64,000 bases of DNA from positions 136,125,308 to 136,189,307 of the forward strand of contig OZ023273.1 of assembly GCA_964007475.1 (NCBI GenBank). The letters run 5' to 3'. Source of the stretch: Hybos culiciformis. Lineage: Eukaryota; Arthropoda; Insecta; Diptera; Hybotidae. Below the pieces are notes generated by a model. That model saw nothing but the letters and a program-made list of their open reading frames with translations, searched no databases and was not told the DNA's origin. Shown here one piece after another: positions 12,635-25,971 of the stretch (positions are counted from its first letter, which is position 1; each line of letters begins with the position of its first letter). The translations under genes were made by a program, and so were the position numbers.

Positions 12635-12930
12635 TTCGTTCTTCTGCTGATGTGCGCACTTACAGTCCCACTCTCGGGTGGATAAGCTGGGTGATGGGTT
12701 TGCAAACTGTTGCGGAGCCATAGGCTTTCACGCTAAATGCTTGCTGTTGCTACTTCAAAAGACGAAGATGGCATTTGATGGTACTCACTATTGAATTGAC
12801 ATCGTTTAAGTATGGCATTTGATTGCATGACATCGTTCAACTTTTTGTCTAACTATTTGCCGGGCTATCCGTTTTATAACGGAGTTGCCTTGGCAAGCCG
12901 AAAGGCGCAAATACTTAAATGTGACCATTG
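12635..12930. other. GC-richer island, likely old repeat or untranslated exon
   Basis: About 300 bases of clearly higher G+C than anything within several kb. It contains an imperfect direct repeat: ATGGCATTTGAT at 12768 and 12812, each followed by TGACATCGTT at 12797 and 12828. A 16-bp hairpin TCCGTTTTATAACGGA lies at 12868-12883, and GCCTTGGCAAGCC plus a GCC...GGC pair follow it. Frames are broken on both strands. The longest minus-strand run, about 40 codons, contains RESLWLRNSLQTHHPAYPPE. On the minus strand a consensus splice donor GTAAGT sits at 12663-12658. The composition and small hairpins fit a transposon relic. An untranslated or lncRNA exon on the minus strand is the alternative. 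I do not recognise the family. Confidence 0.35.
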
Positions 12931-13447
12931 TGTCTATTAATATCATGTCAAATAAGTTTTTCATGTAATAAAGAATTTCTCAACTTTCTAAATTATAGCC
13001 TCCTAATATTTTATGTTAAATTGTGGCAAGAGAAAAAACTCTGTGTTAACCAAATTGAAAAAATGAACTCCAAAACATAAACAACACTCTTGGCGTTAGA
13101 GCTAGGTTAGAACTATTCTACGCGAGAATCTGTTAATATTGTAAAAGAGGAAGCTATAAAAAATAAATTTTTTATTTAAATTACATATATAAAAGTTTGA
13201 CATGTCACAAACATTTTTAATTCTTAAATTAGATTTTTCTTTGGGCAAAATGATATTTCGTTTAAAATTGTAAAATATATAGTTTTTCTTACTCCTGTGA
13301 CCTTTAGATCTAGTTTGACTTATAATTTATGTAAAACAAATAATATACCAGCAATAATCGAAAATTGAATTGACAAATTTCCATTTCCTTTAAATTTAAA
13401 AAAAAAAATTGTTTCCTTACGTAAAACTAATTTAACCAGGAAATGCG

Positions 13448-13477
13448 ATTTAAATGTTATTTAAATAACATTTAAAT
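13448..13477. repeat. perfect 30-bp palindrome
   Basis: A perfect palindrome with each 15-base arm starting ATTTAAATGTTATTT, centred on TTAA at 13461-13464. Imperfect symmetry continues outward (GGAAATGCG on the left, GGTATTTGCC on the right), to about 49 bases in all. Confidence 0.85.
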
Positions 13478-14482
13478 GGTATTTGCCAGTAAATAACACA
13501 ATTTTCAGAACATCATTACTTGTTAAAAATTTAATTTTATATAAATTATTCATTTATCAGATAGGTTTTTGAAACTAAACCACAATGATATTTATTTGGT
13601 TTAGAAAAGATACGTAAAAATAAAAAAATAAAATTTCGATCTAATTGAAGTATCATTAGAAGGGCGTGATAAGCATGTCCTTAAAAACTTAAAAGGTTGA
13701 GAATGGTCATGAATAATAATTTCACTCTTTAATTTTAATGAAATGGAACAGAATAATTTAAAAAACTAAAAAAAAAGACAAAAATTTCTCTCTCTTCTTC
13801 AACCAGAAAAGAAATAAATTTTCTTAAATATTATCAAAAAAATAAAAAAAAAAATAAGAAGAAAATTTATATGAAAAAAATTTATTATTCATTGGATGGA
13901 AAGCATTAAACTTAAAAAAAAAAAAAAATAAACTATATAGGTAGGTATATATTATAGTTTTTAAAATTCTAAAATCGTAAAGTAAAAATTTATAATATAA
14001 ATTATATTTTTCTGGCTTGCACGTAATTAGATTTTTTATTTTATTTTTTTGCGTATTATTTTGTAAAATTATATAATTAAGGACATTTTTTGGTATTCAA
14101 TATAAAAGCGCAGAAAAACCTTTAATTTGTATACAGCATAATAAAAATTTAATGAAAATTGTTTTTTTTTTTATCAATTTAAACTTAATAGCATTACCTA
14201 TTAAAAGTAACTTTATTTGGAAATTGAAGAAACAACATTAAATTTGTGAATGAAAAAAAAAACACAAGTTTAACATTTTTTATATATCAAATATTTTTTA
14301 ATTTAGGAAAGTTAGAAATACAAAAAAACCGAAAAAATCTTTAAATCTCAAATACAAATATATGGGAAACTAAGCCCAAAACTATATATACATCTCAAAA
14401 ATCCTCGTAAATAGACTTTATAAAAACTAATAATCAATTATCAATTTTAGTTTATCTTAAAATCCATCCTATTTTCACAAAG

Positions 14483-14518
14483 GAAAATTACAAACGCATT
14501 GAAAATTACAAACGCATT
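14483..14518. repeat. exact 18-bp tandem duplication
   Basis: Two adjacent identical copies of GAAAATTACAAACGCATT. Confidence 0.85.
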
Positions 14519-17500
14519 GAAAACCTAAAAACAAATATAAACAATTAATAATTTAAGCCCATAGGTATTTAAATATTTAATTTGACATATTTTTCAATAT
14601 CTTACGACTATATAGGATAGTGTTAATATGAAAACCTTTAATTAATATTTAATAAAACTACTTTAATCATAATTTTTTTTAAAGATATTCAAGATTATAA
14701 AGAGAAATATAATTAAAAAAAAAAAAAAAATAAACAAAAAACAAAATCAGATCAGAAATTTATATTTAATTAAGGTTCAAGGACAATTTTTGCTTCTTTC
14801 TTCTTCAAAGTTATTCTTTTTCATTATTGATTATTATAAAAAAAAAAAAAAAAAACGGATGTATATCTACCAAATATTTTTTTTTTATATATTATATATA
14901 TCCAATATATATAAATATTTTTTTACGTTCAAAAAATTTTTGCTTATAAAATAAATAAATATTATCCTCCTTCTCAATTAATAAAAAGTTAACATAAACA
15001 TAAATAAAAAATATATAAAACACTCTATACTTAAAAAATATAATATATAAAAAATAGATAGATTGATGATGGAAAAATCTTTAAAATAAACTTTATATAT
15101 TTATACATTTTTTTTATGTTGTTTATATACAATCAGGTATTCCGTAACGGTATAAATTTCGTAATTAGAGTATTGATTTAATTTGTGTACCTAACCTTTC
15201 TTAATCCTATGCTTTGCACCCAAAAAATGTGTGTAAAAAAAAACAGAAAAACAGAAAAACACAAAACGTAGGAAATTATTTAAATCAATAATTACAAGAA
15301 ATGGAAAAAAAGATACATACAAAAAGTTATTTTCCTTTTTTTCCTTATTTTCTTTTTTTTTTCATTTTTTTCATTTTTGGCCTAAAAATATAAAAAGAAA
15401 ATTTGAAAATTTCTAAAGGCTATTGATATTCAAAGAAAAAAGCTTTTCAAATATAATTTCGAAAAACATTTTTTTGGGACAAAATTTAAAGCTTCTGATT
15501 CACAAAAGGGTACGTTTGTTGAGCAACAATGTTGGTAATGATTTTGTGAATAATGTCGGATGTTAAAGGATTATTTAGTATTCAGAAAAAAAAATTTACA
15601 TTAATATTTTATTTCTATTAATATTGAAAACTGATTTTCCTAGTTTCAGTTTCAATCTTCTTATATACAAAATTTGTCGTTGCTACATATGAAATTGTTA
15701 TTTAAAACAACAAATATGACTACGAACTATTCATATTATGTCAACTTTGAATAACTTCAGATAATTTACTTAAACAATTTCATACATAAACTTGATTCAA
15801 GAATATGTCATGTTTATTCAATTCAAAGTTCTCGTTTTTTGCTTAAGAACTAAATTTTTGTACTTCATGGAAAAATAATTTTCGAAATTAAAGAAATATT
15901 CTCTTCATTTAATTATGTTAACATTATGTGTATTGAGGAAAATTTTAATTTTCCCTCTCCGTTATTTTCTCCCGAACACAAGAATTAAAATTTAAGATAC
16001 AGAAGAAAATATAGTGAAATAACATAAAAGAAAAATTTATGTACATTTAGTGAAAATTTGACATTGAAGCCGTGAAGAACACAATATTATTAAACAATAT
16101 TTTCCATACAAATATGTACACATTTAATTTTGGAATAATTCGTTAAATAGATAGTACTATAGTTTTAAATTTTTCTGTTATTTAACTCCAAGAAAAAGTA
16201 TTATTTTTTATATTTCATTAAAATCGGATTTTAATTTAGATAAAATTATTTGAATTAACAGTTTTCTACTGACAGCCAAAGAAACAATTTAAGCTTCAAG
16301 AAATTGAATACATCGAGAAAGTTAGTTTTGAAATATTAATAACAAATATTTACAATTTGATTATTTTTACATCCGCAAAATATATCAAATTTAAAACGTC
16401 AAACTAATTAATTGGATTATAGAAGAAAATTAATTTTTATGCGTTTTTGAATTGAGGATTAAACTATACGGCTTTAAAATTCTCGGTATTTGATATTTTT
16501 CAACATTGCTCAAATTTAAGTAGATATTTAAATGCTTAATTTTCATTTCATATTATTTAAAAAATTTTATAAGCTTATAATATTTTTTAAATAAATAAAC
16601 TTTTTAAATGTATATTTCTTTCTGTGTACAAGATAAAATTTGGTAAGGAAATAATTCAAATTCCGGAAGTCTTGTTTAAAATGAAAGAAAATAAAAAAGT
16701 ATAAAGTCGAAATGGAAAAAAATGATGATACTAATTTTGTTAACAACGTCTCGATAAAAAAGGAAATTAACATAAGTTGTTTTTAAATATATTATAGAAG
16801 ACAAGATCAAAAAATTCGTAGCAAAGTCATTTCTTGTATTAAGGTATTTCGAGTGTGTTTGCATTACGGAACCTTTCGGGTAACTGAAACCTGCTTTCAA
16901 AGTGTAAGATTATTTTCATAAGAACAAAATTGTATTTCAAATAGTTTCTATATAATTTGAAAAATCATATTAAAAATATTTTGAAATTTTTTTGTTATTT
17001 GATAACGTTCTAAAAGGAAAATTAGAGATTAAAAGATTACATTATTAGAAAATTTTGTACGAATGTTATTCTTCGTAATTTTCATGATGATAATGAAAAC
17101 TAAAATTTTAGATAATTTTATAACAAAAATTTTTTTAGCAGCAGTCATAAAAAGATTCTAATTATATACATTTTCATCTGCTGATACTGATATCTGTATT
17201 AAGATGGTTTTTTGAGAAAATTATGTATCTTGACGATATTTTAATTTAAATTTAGTTCTTTTTTTTTTTGTCTGGTATTCACTTTAATTATATTTATCTT
17301 TTTAGTTGCTTTGACGAAATCCTTTTAATTAAAATATATATTTTTTAATCAAACATTGAATTTTAAATTTTTTTCTGTAAGACGCTTTTAATTTTCCCCA
17401 TTCCTATAGTTGCATAAAAATCTGACATGAAACAAAATTGTTTTAATATAATAACTGAAAGAAGTATACAATAATACTAAATAGTTTGCAAGTGAAGTAA

Positions 17501-18013
17501 TTATACGTGCATATAAACAGTAGATTCATGTAGACAAAAAAATACGTATTTACACATTAAGTTATAATATTCGTATAAATAATTATAGTTATACGAGTCA
17601 TATTTTTGTGTGTTTTAATTCTTTTTGATCGTAATCCATTAGAATTTTCTTCTTTATAACAACAACATCAGAGTACTGAGAAGCTATCAAATCATAGGTC
17701 TGTTTATCTTCTATTATCATTCTACGAAAAAAATTTTTCGTGGTATTCAAATCTGGAAATATTAAATCTGGAAATATAATATTTTCTAAACTATCCCGTA
17801 TCTACACACTGATTTTACAATGCCAGTTTCAAACATTTTACTTTAATTTTAAATTCTGATTATTAGCATTTGTCAAATAAAAGGGCTTTTTTGTCGACCT
17901 TAATCATGTGTAAGTAAGCTAATACGTAATAAAATACATATTAAACTGAAAAATTTATCCGATGACTACATCACGTTTCAGATTCAACTATTTTTGAAGG
18001 CTATAAGTCAAAG

Positions 18014-18218
18014 CATTGAGTAATAATATTTATAAGAGGGACAGAATTCATACAAGTAAATTTTTTTTAAACATATATACTCAAATAAACATATTTGAGT
18101 ATGCAATTTTTATTCAACACATTGAAAATATTGTCATCATTTTTGAGTTATTTGAAAATAAAATTCTGAAATTTACTTGTATGAATTCTGAACCTCTTAT
18201 AAATATTATTACTCAATG
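18014..18218. mobile_element. MITE family A, full-length copy
   Basis: A 205-bp element with terminal inverted repeats of about 48 bases. The left end starts CATTGAGTAATAATATTTAT and continues AAGAGGGACAGAATTCATAC. The right end is its reverse complement with a two-base change (GGTTC against GGGAC) in the middle. The interior is AT-rich with no coding capacity; the 68-codon open frame across it simply spans the element. A second copy is at 57144-57259. Flanking bases (AAG on the left, GT on the right) show no clear target duplication, so the superfamily is unassigned. Confidence 0.8.
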
Positions 18219-18415
18219 GTAAAAGTTAACAAGTCGAAGATATTGTTAAACCCTACAAAATGCAAATCAATTTCATGCATTATGAGAACCTACTTCTCTT
18301 GGACAATGAGAACAACAAGAATAAACTACAAAGGAACAAAAACTTTAATAAAATCTTATAACTTAAAACTCCAGGAAATATCTGATATATATTTTTTTTT
18401 TTATATATATACATA

Positions 18416-18680
18416 ATATCGCCTGCTCAGAAATGAAACAACGTATAATGAAAAGTATAGTTTCGAGTAATTTGAATTTAAAGATTTGCTAATTAAAAAA
18501 AACGTATGAAAAAATATCAAGTAGCGTACAATTTTCATCTAAAAAACACATTTTAATCAACATTAAGAATATTGCAAAACAGTTGTACTTATAAAATCGA
18601 GTACGAGGAATCGAATGGTGCTATTGTCAAATAATGACGTATAAATGTCATACGTTGTTTCATTTCTCAGCAGACGATAT
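18416..18680. mobile_element. MITE family B
   Basis: A 265-bp element bounded by inverted repeats of about 32 bases. The left end reads ATATCGCCTGCTCAGAAATG then AAACAACGTAT. The right end, reverse complemented, reads ATATCGTCTGCTGAGAAATG then AAACAACGTAT, so the arms differ at two positions in that stretch. The interior includes GACGTATAAATGTCAT and has no open frame of note. It lies 197 bases to the right of the family A element. No target duplication is certain. Confidence 0.75.
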
Positions 18681-19808
18681 ACACTATATGAAAATGTAAA
18701 AATTTTCTTATTTTACTGCTGAAAAAAAAACCCAAAACCACAATTATGAGGGGAAATGAAGGTGAATCTAAAATTAACTAAAAATCTCAATATGGATATA
18801 TATATACATATATCAATAAAAAAAATGTCTTTTCTATGTACACAAAATCCCAATTAGGACAACTTTTTTTTGTTTAACTTTGTTAAATTAACACCGCCAT
18901 AATTTTTCTTCTTTTAAAAAGTTAAGGTAAAATTTAGTAAATATTTATAAGATTTTAAATTTGAAATATGTGTACCAAGAATCGAATTAAAACTTAATAA
19001 AAGCACCAAAAAAAATGATACACACTAGCTTTTCCCATTTCGGGACAAAATGAAATTCCCTTCAAAAAAAAAAAAAAAAAGCATGTACATTGCAAAAATT
19101 TATCACTCTAAAAGGTTTTTCTTTTTCTGTTATATCTTAATGTTCAAGTTATTTAAGTAAATCTTTTTTAAGAAAAAAAAAAAAAAAAATTAAAAAAAAA
19201 ACTTTCAGATTTTTATTAATTTTTGTTTTCTTCCAAAAAAAGATAAAATTTTTTTTTTTTTGCGTTAGAGAAATAAAAAGATGAATATAAATTTATTATG
19301 AATTTCCTTAAAAAATAAAATTGTGTACTGTTTTCTTTTTTCTTTATTAAATTTTTATATATTTTTTTATTTTTGTGAACAAGGAACAAAACTTTGTATT
19401 TTTTTATAAAATAAATTATGATATTCCTTTTTTTTTTTTCTTTAATTTTTCGTACAAAAATATCACATACGTTGAACGAAACATTAAAAACTTTTTACCT
19501 TTTTTGTAAAAAAAAAAAAACTAGGAAAATTATGTGAATAATATTCGACTGCCTAGAAATAAAATGTCTTATGGAATTTTTTTTTCCAAGCCATCAAAAA
19601 AGAAATAATTAAATGTTCGACCGTCCGACCGAACTTGCACCACTAAAATGCTTATAACTAATAAAGTGCTTACTTCTCTGAACGAACCTCGATGAAAGAA
19701 TGAGAATGAACTTCGGGTTTATGAGCTAGAAGTATCTCAACCACACATAGCTTTAAATAACTTTCATGTAAAATTTATATATTTTATATTTTTTTTTAAA
19801 GTTTAAAT

Positions 19809-19920
19809 GGATTCCGATGGAAATAAGGATGCTGGTAAGATGATAGATGTTGATTAAAGGAACTAAAAAAAAGTTATATTCCTTGAGCCTTTCTTAAATT
19901 GAAATGCTGAAAACGGGTTC
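19809..19920. repeat. degenerate dispersed-repeat copy
   Basis: Shares two separated blocks with 23690-23775: GGATTCCGATGGAAAT here against GGATTTCAATGGAAAT there, then GCTGAAAACGGGTTCC here against GCTGAAAACGGATTTC there. The order is the same but spacing differs (about 97 against 68 bases). This suggests two decayed copies of one repeat family; type unknown. Confidence 0.3.
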
Positions 19921-20091
19921 CATATTTCATTTATGGCTTACTTGTCCATGTTTTTAATGTAGACACTTTATAGTGCACCTACTGTTTAGTAGTTACAATT
20001 TCAGCCGGCAACGTTGTATTTAAAAAGTTCGATGTATTTAACAATTTGTTATTCTAAAACTTTAACTCCGATAAGCTCGTATATAAAATAT

Positions 20092-20109
20092 GAGTGACTA
20101 TAGTCACTC
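20092..20109. repeat. perfect 18-bp palindrome
   Basis: GAGTGACTATAGTCACTC, perfect two-fold symmetry with no spacer. Could be a dimeric protein binding site or chance; nothing nearby supports a specific role. Confidence 0.7.
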
Positions 20110-23100
20110 TTTAAAACAAAAGAAATAAATAAAAATTGTAACATTCTTGTGGTTGGGAAATTTTTTCTTGGCATTAGTACTCAAATTATTCACTTAGCTT
20201 GAATGATTTTAAATGTTGAATGGAAGACACCTTATAACACTGTGCAATGTGAAATAAATAAAAATTGTATAAAATGTTATTCATATTAAAATGTATGTAT
20301 TTTTTTTTTTTTAACATAGGAAGAACGTAAAAGTTTTTCTTGCATACCTAAAAATTATTAATTTTCTTCTTTGCTCATACCTGTATACATGTTTATGTAC
20401 AAGTACATGAACATAGTTATTATATGCTTTGAAAATAACATAAACTTACGATCATGATAACAGTTTACTTGATGTAAAAATTACTTTGCTGTTAATCACA
20501 CATTATAATTAAAAAAATTACAATTTTCCAAATCTCATTATAAGTCCGAATTAATACAAAATTAAGTAATTAATATTGGAAAAATTTCACTAATCATAAG
20601 CCTGATTTATCGAGAAAATTATAAAATAAAAACTCTTATTTTTTTATTGAGTCAATTAAAAATATTAACTAAATAAATTAAAATCTGTTTTATTTTTAAT
20701 TGAACATGTGTCTCCCTTATTATCATATTATACAAGTTAATGCTATTAATAATAAAAAGCTTTATCATTACATCCTACTTAATCAAATTTGGCATCCTAC
20801 ACTTAAAGAATTCCATTTATTTTCTGAAAATAACAGTACACAATGATATATAAATAAAATTATATATTTAGTCGCATTTGATGTGGTTCTAGAAATAATT
20901 AACTTAAAGAGTATAGGAAATATTCTAATAATTTTTTTTTTATTTTCCAGCTAGTAATTACGTAATTAAATTGATTGAACTTTTTTACCCATTTTTTCTT
21001 AGTTTATTCATAGTTTGAACAATTTTCTATATTATTACAGGTTCCGAACAAAAAATTCAATAAAATTTTGCAAAACATGCCTTGAAAATAGTTAGAGTAG
21101 TGATGTTCGTATTTTCTTTGTTTTAGTCTAACCAGAAGAATTCATAGCAACTTCAAAAATAAATATGTAAATATCTATTGTCATTCACTCACACGGAATT
21201 GCTTAAGTTGACTTAATGACAAAAACGAGTTATCAATTTATTCGAATTTCTAGCTTCAAAACGTAATATGTATAGCCTCAGTGATACAATATATAACAAT
21301 TCTCATATTAAAACCAATATCTTGCTTTGGCTTCCAAAAATATTTAACTGACTTTATTAGAAAACAAATTCAAAGAAAAAATTTTTACGAAAAGATTATT
21401 TTAACATATCTTATTAATTTATATCTTAAATTATTTTCCCAGATCCAGAAATGTATGATATTGAGTAGGTGTAAAATTTTTTTAATTTGTTATGTAAAAT
21501 TTGAAACGTTAAATTTTATTTCTTCATATACAAAGTATTATCTAAGTTTGTTTTGTATAGAAGAAAAAATATAGATATCATATAAAAATTATTCTTTTTT
21601 GATCGATAGCTGGTAGAACAAAAAAAAAATTATACCAAATAAAAGAATCATAACCCAGAACTATCATCTTTGAATATCTTTAGACAGCTGACCTGACCTC
21701 AAATAAAATTCTCTACATTTTCAACAATAAATTCTTAAAAAAAAAAATTATGTTATATGAAAAAAAATCTTGAAACACATATTCAAGGTATTTTATTTGA
21801 CAGGATGCAATAAAACTTCATTCTTTGCATATAATGCATCTTTCTTCTTTTCTTTTTTTTACATTATACCAAAATGAATTTTCATAAAATTTTAATATTT
21901 ATATTCATTGTAATTTCAAGTGTTGCAATAACACTTCCCTTAAAATTTCTCGATGCAATATTTTCAAAAAAAAACTTTAATGTTTTTCAACAAATTCTTC
22001 TCCTTTTTTTTTCATTGAAAATAAACTTAAAATAAAATATTATGTATGTGAAAATATAACTTAATATAACTCTAATTGATCAAATTTGATTTTAAAAAGG
22101 AACCAACAGTGTTGAATTTATAGTTGAATTTATAAGTTTCTGAGTTGATAATGTTTTGTAATTAAAGAATTACGTGAATGACACAGAACGATCTGTTGTC
22201 ATAGTCTACGAACTAGACGGCTTAGTGCGATCGCTTCATAATCATTACCATTCTCAATATAAGAAACAGAATAAATAACATTATTAAAATTAATAACTAA
22301 AAAAAAATTTAAAGGAGGACATTGAAAGTCTTAAATGTATACATAAATTTACCATCATTCTATCCAAAATATAATATAAATATATAAAAGTGTATATATT
22401 ATATATAATTATGGTCGTATAAGCTATGTTGATATATCCAGTAATCTAATACGCACTCTTATTAAAAGTTTTTTTTTACTTGCTTTTTATCTTAAAATTA
22501 AATTTTCAAAACTTTGAAATAATTTTTTAAAAGTAAATATATATATACATTGCTACCTATATTTACTTTGATCACGTCAATGTCTAATGGATTTTCTTTT
22601 TTTTTTTTGTTCTTTACTCACTGCTGAATAACGAATTAATTTATGTACTCCTTCAGTGCGAAGAAAAATACAAAAAAAAAATAAAAAATAAAAACATAAA
22701 AAATAAAATTTTATAAATTATTTTTGAAGGAGTAACTAAAATTATTGTTATTTTGAAGGAAAAATCTTTCTTGTCACTATGCAGAACCACCTCACTTATT
22801 TTAAAATAAGATTTCCTCCTACCATAAGATTTAAGATGCTAACACAAAAAAAAAAGTATTAATTTTAAAGGAAATTTTCAAGGATACTTTTTTTTTTCTT
22901 TACTTTTAACTACCAGGAGGTGGTAACTTAATGGATGTTTAAAGTAATTAATGTCACATCATTTTATACATTTTTTTTTTTTGTACTTTTTCCAAAAAAT
23001 AATTTATATTTTGAAAGATATAATACGAGAATTTTTTTTTTTCCTGCAAGGAACTTAATCTTTATAATATAATTTACAAGAAAAGAAAAAAGTTAAAGAA

Positions 23101-23559
23101 AGTTATTTAAAAAATGAAAATTTAAAGAAAGAATTCCAGGAATTGAAACTGATTTTCTCATTTTTAAATGAAAATAAAAAATATTAAAAAGAAAAAAAAA
23201 AAACAATTTAGAATTGACGTTTTTCGACAAAAAATATAATTCTTAGGATTTTAAGAATAACAACATAACAATCTTTACTACCTTTTGTCCTTTTGTCTAA
23301 CGTCTGTTAATTTTCCCATGTTTTTTCTATGAAAAAGAAGAATATGGAAAAGCCGGACAAAAAAGCCCTTGGAAAAGTTGTAAAATAAGTCTTGAAATGG
23401 GAATAAATGTTAAACGGTTCTGACAGTATCTAAGAAAGTGTAATAACAGCAATGTAGAACAAATTTACAATTAAAATTTTAATATATTATTTTGTAATTG
23501 CATTGCAATTATAATTTTTATTACAAAATATTATAATTATACTGTATACATGTAATTAA

Positions 23560-23880
23560 ATTTGTTAACACTTAAAGATTTTTCAACTATACCTACCGAA
23601 AATATTTTATATAAATTGGTGGTATATACAGTCCCCGATAAGGAACTTGAACATTTATATTTAATAAGATTTGGATTGGGTTTGAAAGTGGATTTCAATG
23701 GAAATAAATATAATAATCAGCTGCTGAGGTCGATTACTACCACTGATTAAATTTATAGCTGAAAACGGATTTCGGTTGAAGTTTTAGTAAAGCTCGATAT
23801 TAGGAACCTGAAGCTTATATCAGAAGCGAAAATATTTTGAATCGAACTTTATATACTTCAGTTATGAGATATGCAGTTAT
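23560..23880. repeat. degenerate dispersed-repeat copy
   Basis: A less AT-rich patch. It contains an internal echo: CCCCGATAAGGAACTTGAAC near 23634 and CTCGATATTAGGAACCTGAA near 23793. It also has the two blocks shared with 19809-19920. A related block (GTTGAAAACGGAT and the reverse complement of CAATGGAAAT) occurs near 26255-26300. The 62-codon frame at 23562-23750 lies inside and has mixed composition, so the repeat may once have been coding. I cannot name the family. Confidence 0.3.
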
Positions 23881-25971
23881 ATATTTTTCTAACCTTTAGA
23901 TTCCAAAGAACAATTTTAGCAAAATAAAAAATAAATTACAATAAGCAGCCAACAATTTCAGCGTCATAGCGTACTATTAGCAGACTTGTTTTCTGAAAAC
24001 GAGCTCTGAAAAAATTACTACAGAAATATCACACAAAGAAAATTATTTTTCTTAACTTGAAGCGTTTAGAAAAATTTCTTCAAAAAATTTAAAACTAATT
24101 CATTTCACATTATTAATTTTATTAAAATTGTACAAAAAAAAAAAAAATAAGCGTAGGTCAAAAGAAATTTCAACAATTTTAAGACTTTTTTCCACCTTCT
24201 TTACCATTTGAAAAGACTATTTAAAAAGTACCATATTTATTTTTTTCATATTAAAAAAAATAAAAAAATTTAAAATATCTCCTTGCTTGCTTTTTATTCT
24301 TTCTTATATTCTACAATCAAAAGAAAAACTCTTAAGAACTTTTCTTGAATCAGAACAAAAAAAAAAACAATTTCTTTCTTCTTCTTTAAATTTTCTTAAT
24401 ATTTTTTTTTTTTTCTAAAACATTATTTGAAAATTGAATATTTAAAACGCATCAAAGTGAATAAAAGTTAAGAGTATTTTATGATGAAAAAAAAAAGAAG
24501 GAATTATTGTAAGAAAGAAAAAAATAAGTTAAATGAAATACCCATTACACTTCAAGTTAATGCAATAAGATTGGCAGAGAGAGAGAGAAAAAGTGCAAAA
24601 AACTATAACAAGAAAGAAATCAGGATGTAATTTAAAAGGACATATTAAAAGAATAGAATTAATTTTAAATTGAAATTTCTTTTTTCTTTTTTTTCTTTTT
24701 CACATAGCAATGTAAAAAAAAATCCTGCAGGACAAAAAAAAAATAATTTTTTTTTTTTTTAAATTATATAAAAAGAAAATTAGTTTTCAAGAATATGTCG
24801 TTAGTAAAAATCCATTAAAACCAAATTTTTACAAGATATTGTTGTGCCTAGCTAGAATAAAATTTGATGATATGAAATCTGGATAATTTCACGATATTTT
24901 TGAATAAAAGGTAAATGCATCGACAGTCAACAGTAACATATATCTTAATTTTTTTGATCAGTCAAAAGTGTTTGAGGAATATATCATCAAAAATTTTTTT
25001 AATTTTGTTTTATGTGTATTACCTATAAGAATAAAAATTGATATGATTTTTGTCCATAATTGTTTTTATGTTGTTTTTAAAAAATATTGATCCCTTCATG
25101 TTTGCCTTCTATCGAAAAATTTATGTTAAAACAAACATAATTATATTATAATACACTAGAAGTAGACTTGTTTCATTGTTTTTTAGCCCGTTTTCCATCA
25201 AAAATGAATAAACGGATTATTTTTTATATGATAAAGTACTGAACTGGACCCTTGAATTCTTTATTATTGTTTTGTTAACAGGATTTAGTAATTTGCATAA
25301 GAAAATAAACCAAATCACTATGATAATATACTTACATACATATATAGACTTCAGTCAGCCAACCTCGTATTATATCAGATGAGGTATGCAGTGATAATAC
25401 CAAATTCACATTGATTTATTTATTTATTTAAATTTTTTCAAGACTTAATTGTTAAACTGTTAAATTTAAAGCATTATGCTCACGTTAATTTTTTTTTCTA
25501 ATTTATAATTTCTTATTTATAGTTCTACAGGCAGTTAAAATTAAAAATTTCATTTCTTCACATTTATAACTACAATAATCCATTTAAGTTTAAACTGTAT
25601 TTTTACAATATTGTTGATATATAGAAAAATATTTTATGTACTTGAGAAGAATTTAATTTTTTTTTTTCGAATTCTCAATTTTTCCTGACTGATTTAATAA
25701 AGAACTTGAAGAAACAATTTAAAGTTTTATTAAAAAAATATATATATTTTTTAATAGTACTTCTCAGTTCGAATAATAAAATCCAATTTTTCATTTACAT
25801 TTTGTCATTAACAAAAAATGTTTGTATTTTTATCATTTCTGTTCACATCCTAAATTTTACTGTCTCAACAATCGCTGAGTCTTTGGTAAAATTATTTATT
25901 ACTAAAAGATTATGCAAAATAAAATTTGAGTCAAAATGTATAGTGCGGAATGCTTGAAACTATTCTGAATT

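Larger units (their letters stand above)
12931..18013. other. AT-rich non-coding stretch
   Basis: No supportable gene. Holds the palindrome at 13448-13477, an exact 18-bp tandem duplication at 14483-14518, a nested hairpin near 15499-15554 (ATTCACAAAA / TTTTGTGAAT), and poly-A/T tracts. The minus-strand frames at 16567-16900 look like AT-rich noise, although the first 25 codons of the 16900 frame are of mixed composition. Confidence 0.5.

Noticed and set aside
12658..12900. Joining the minus-strand GC island (donor at 12663) to the exon at 8251-7833 as one gene
   Set aside because: The exon at 8251 needs phase 1; the base before the donor is T, which with the incoming AG would make a TAG stop. 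The frames do not join.
18016..18222. 68-codon frame covering the family A element
   Set aside because: It coincides with the element's ends and begins at a non-ATG codon within the terminal repeat; no sign of coding.
22180..22260. GC-richer patch considered as a tRNA
   Set aside because: No TTCGA-type T-loop, no matching acceptor stem and no anticodon arm could be paired.
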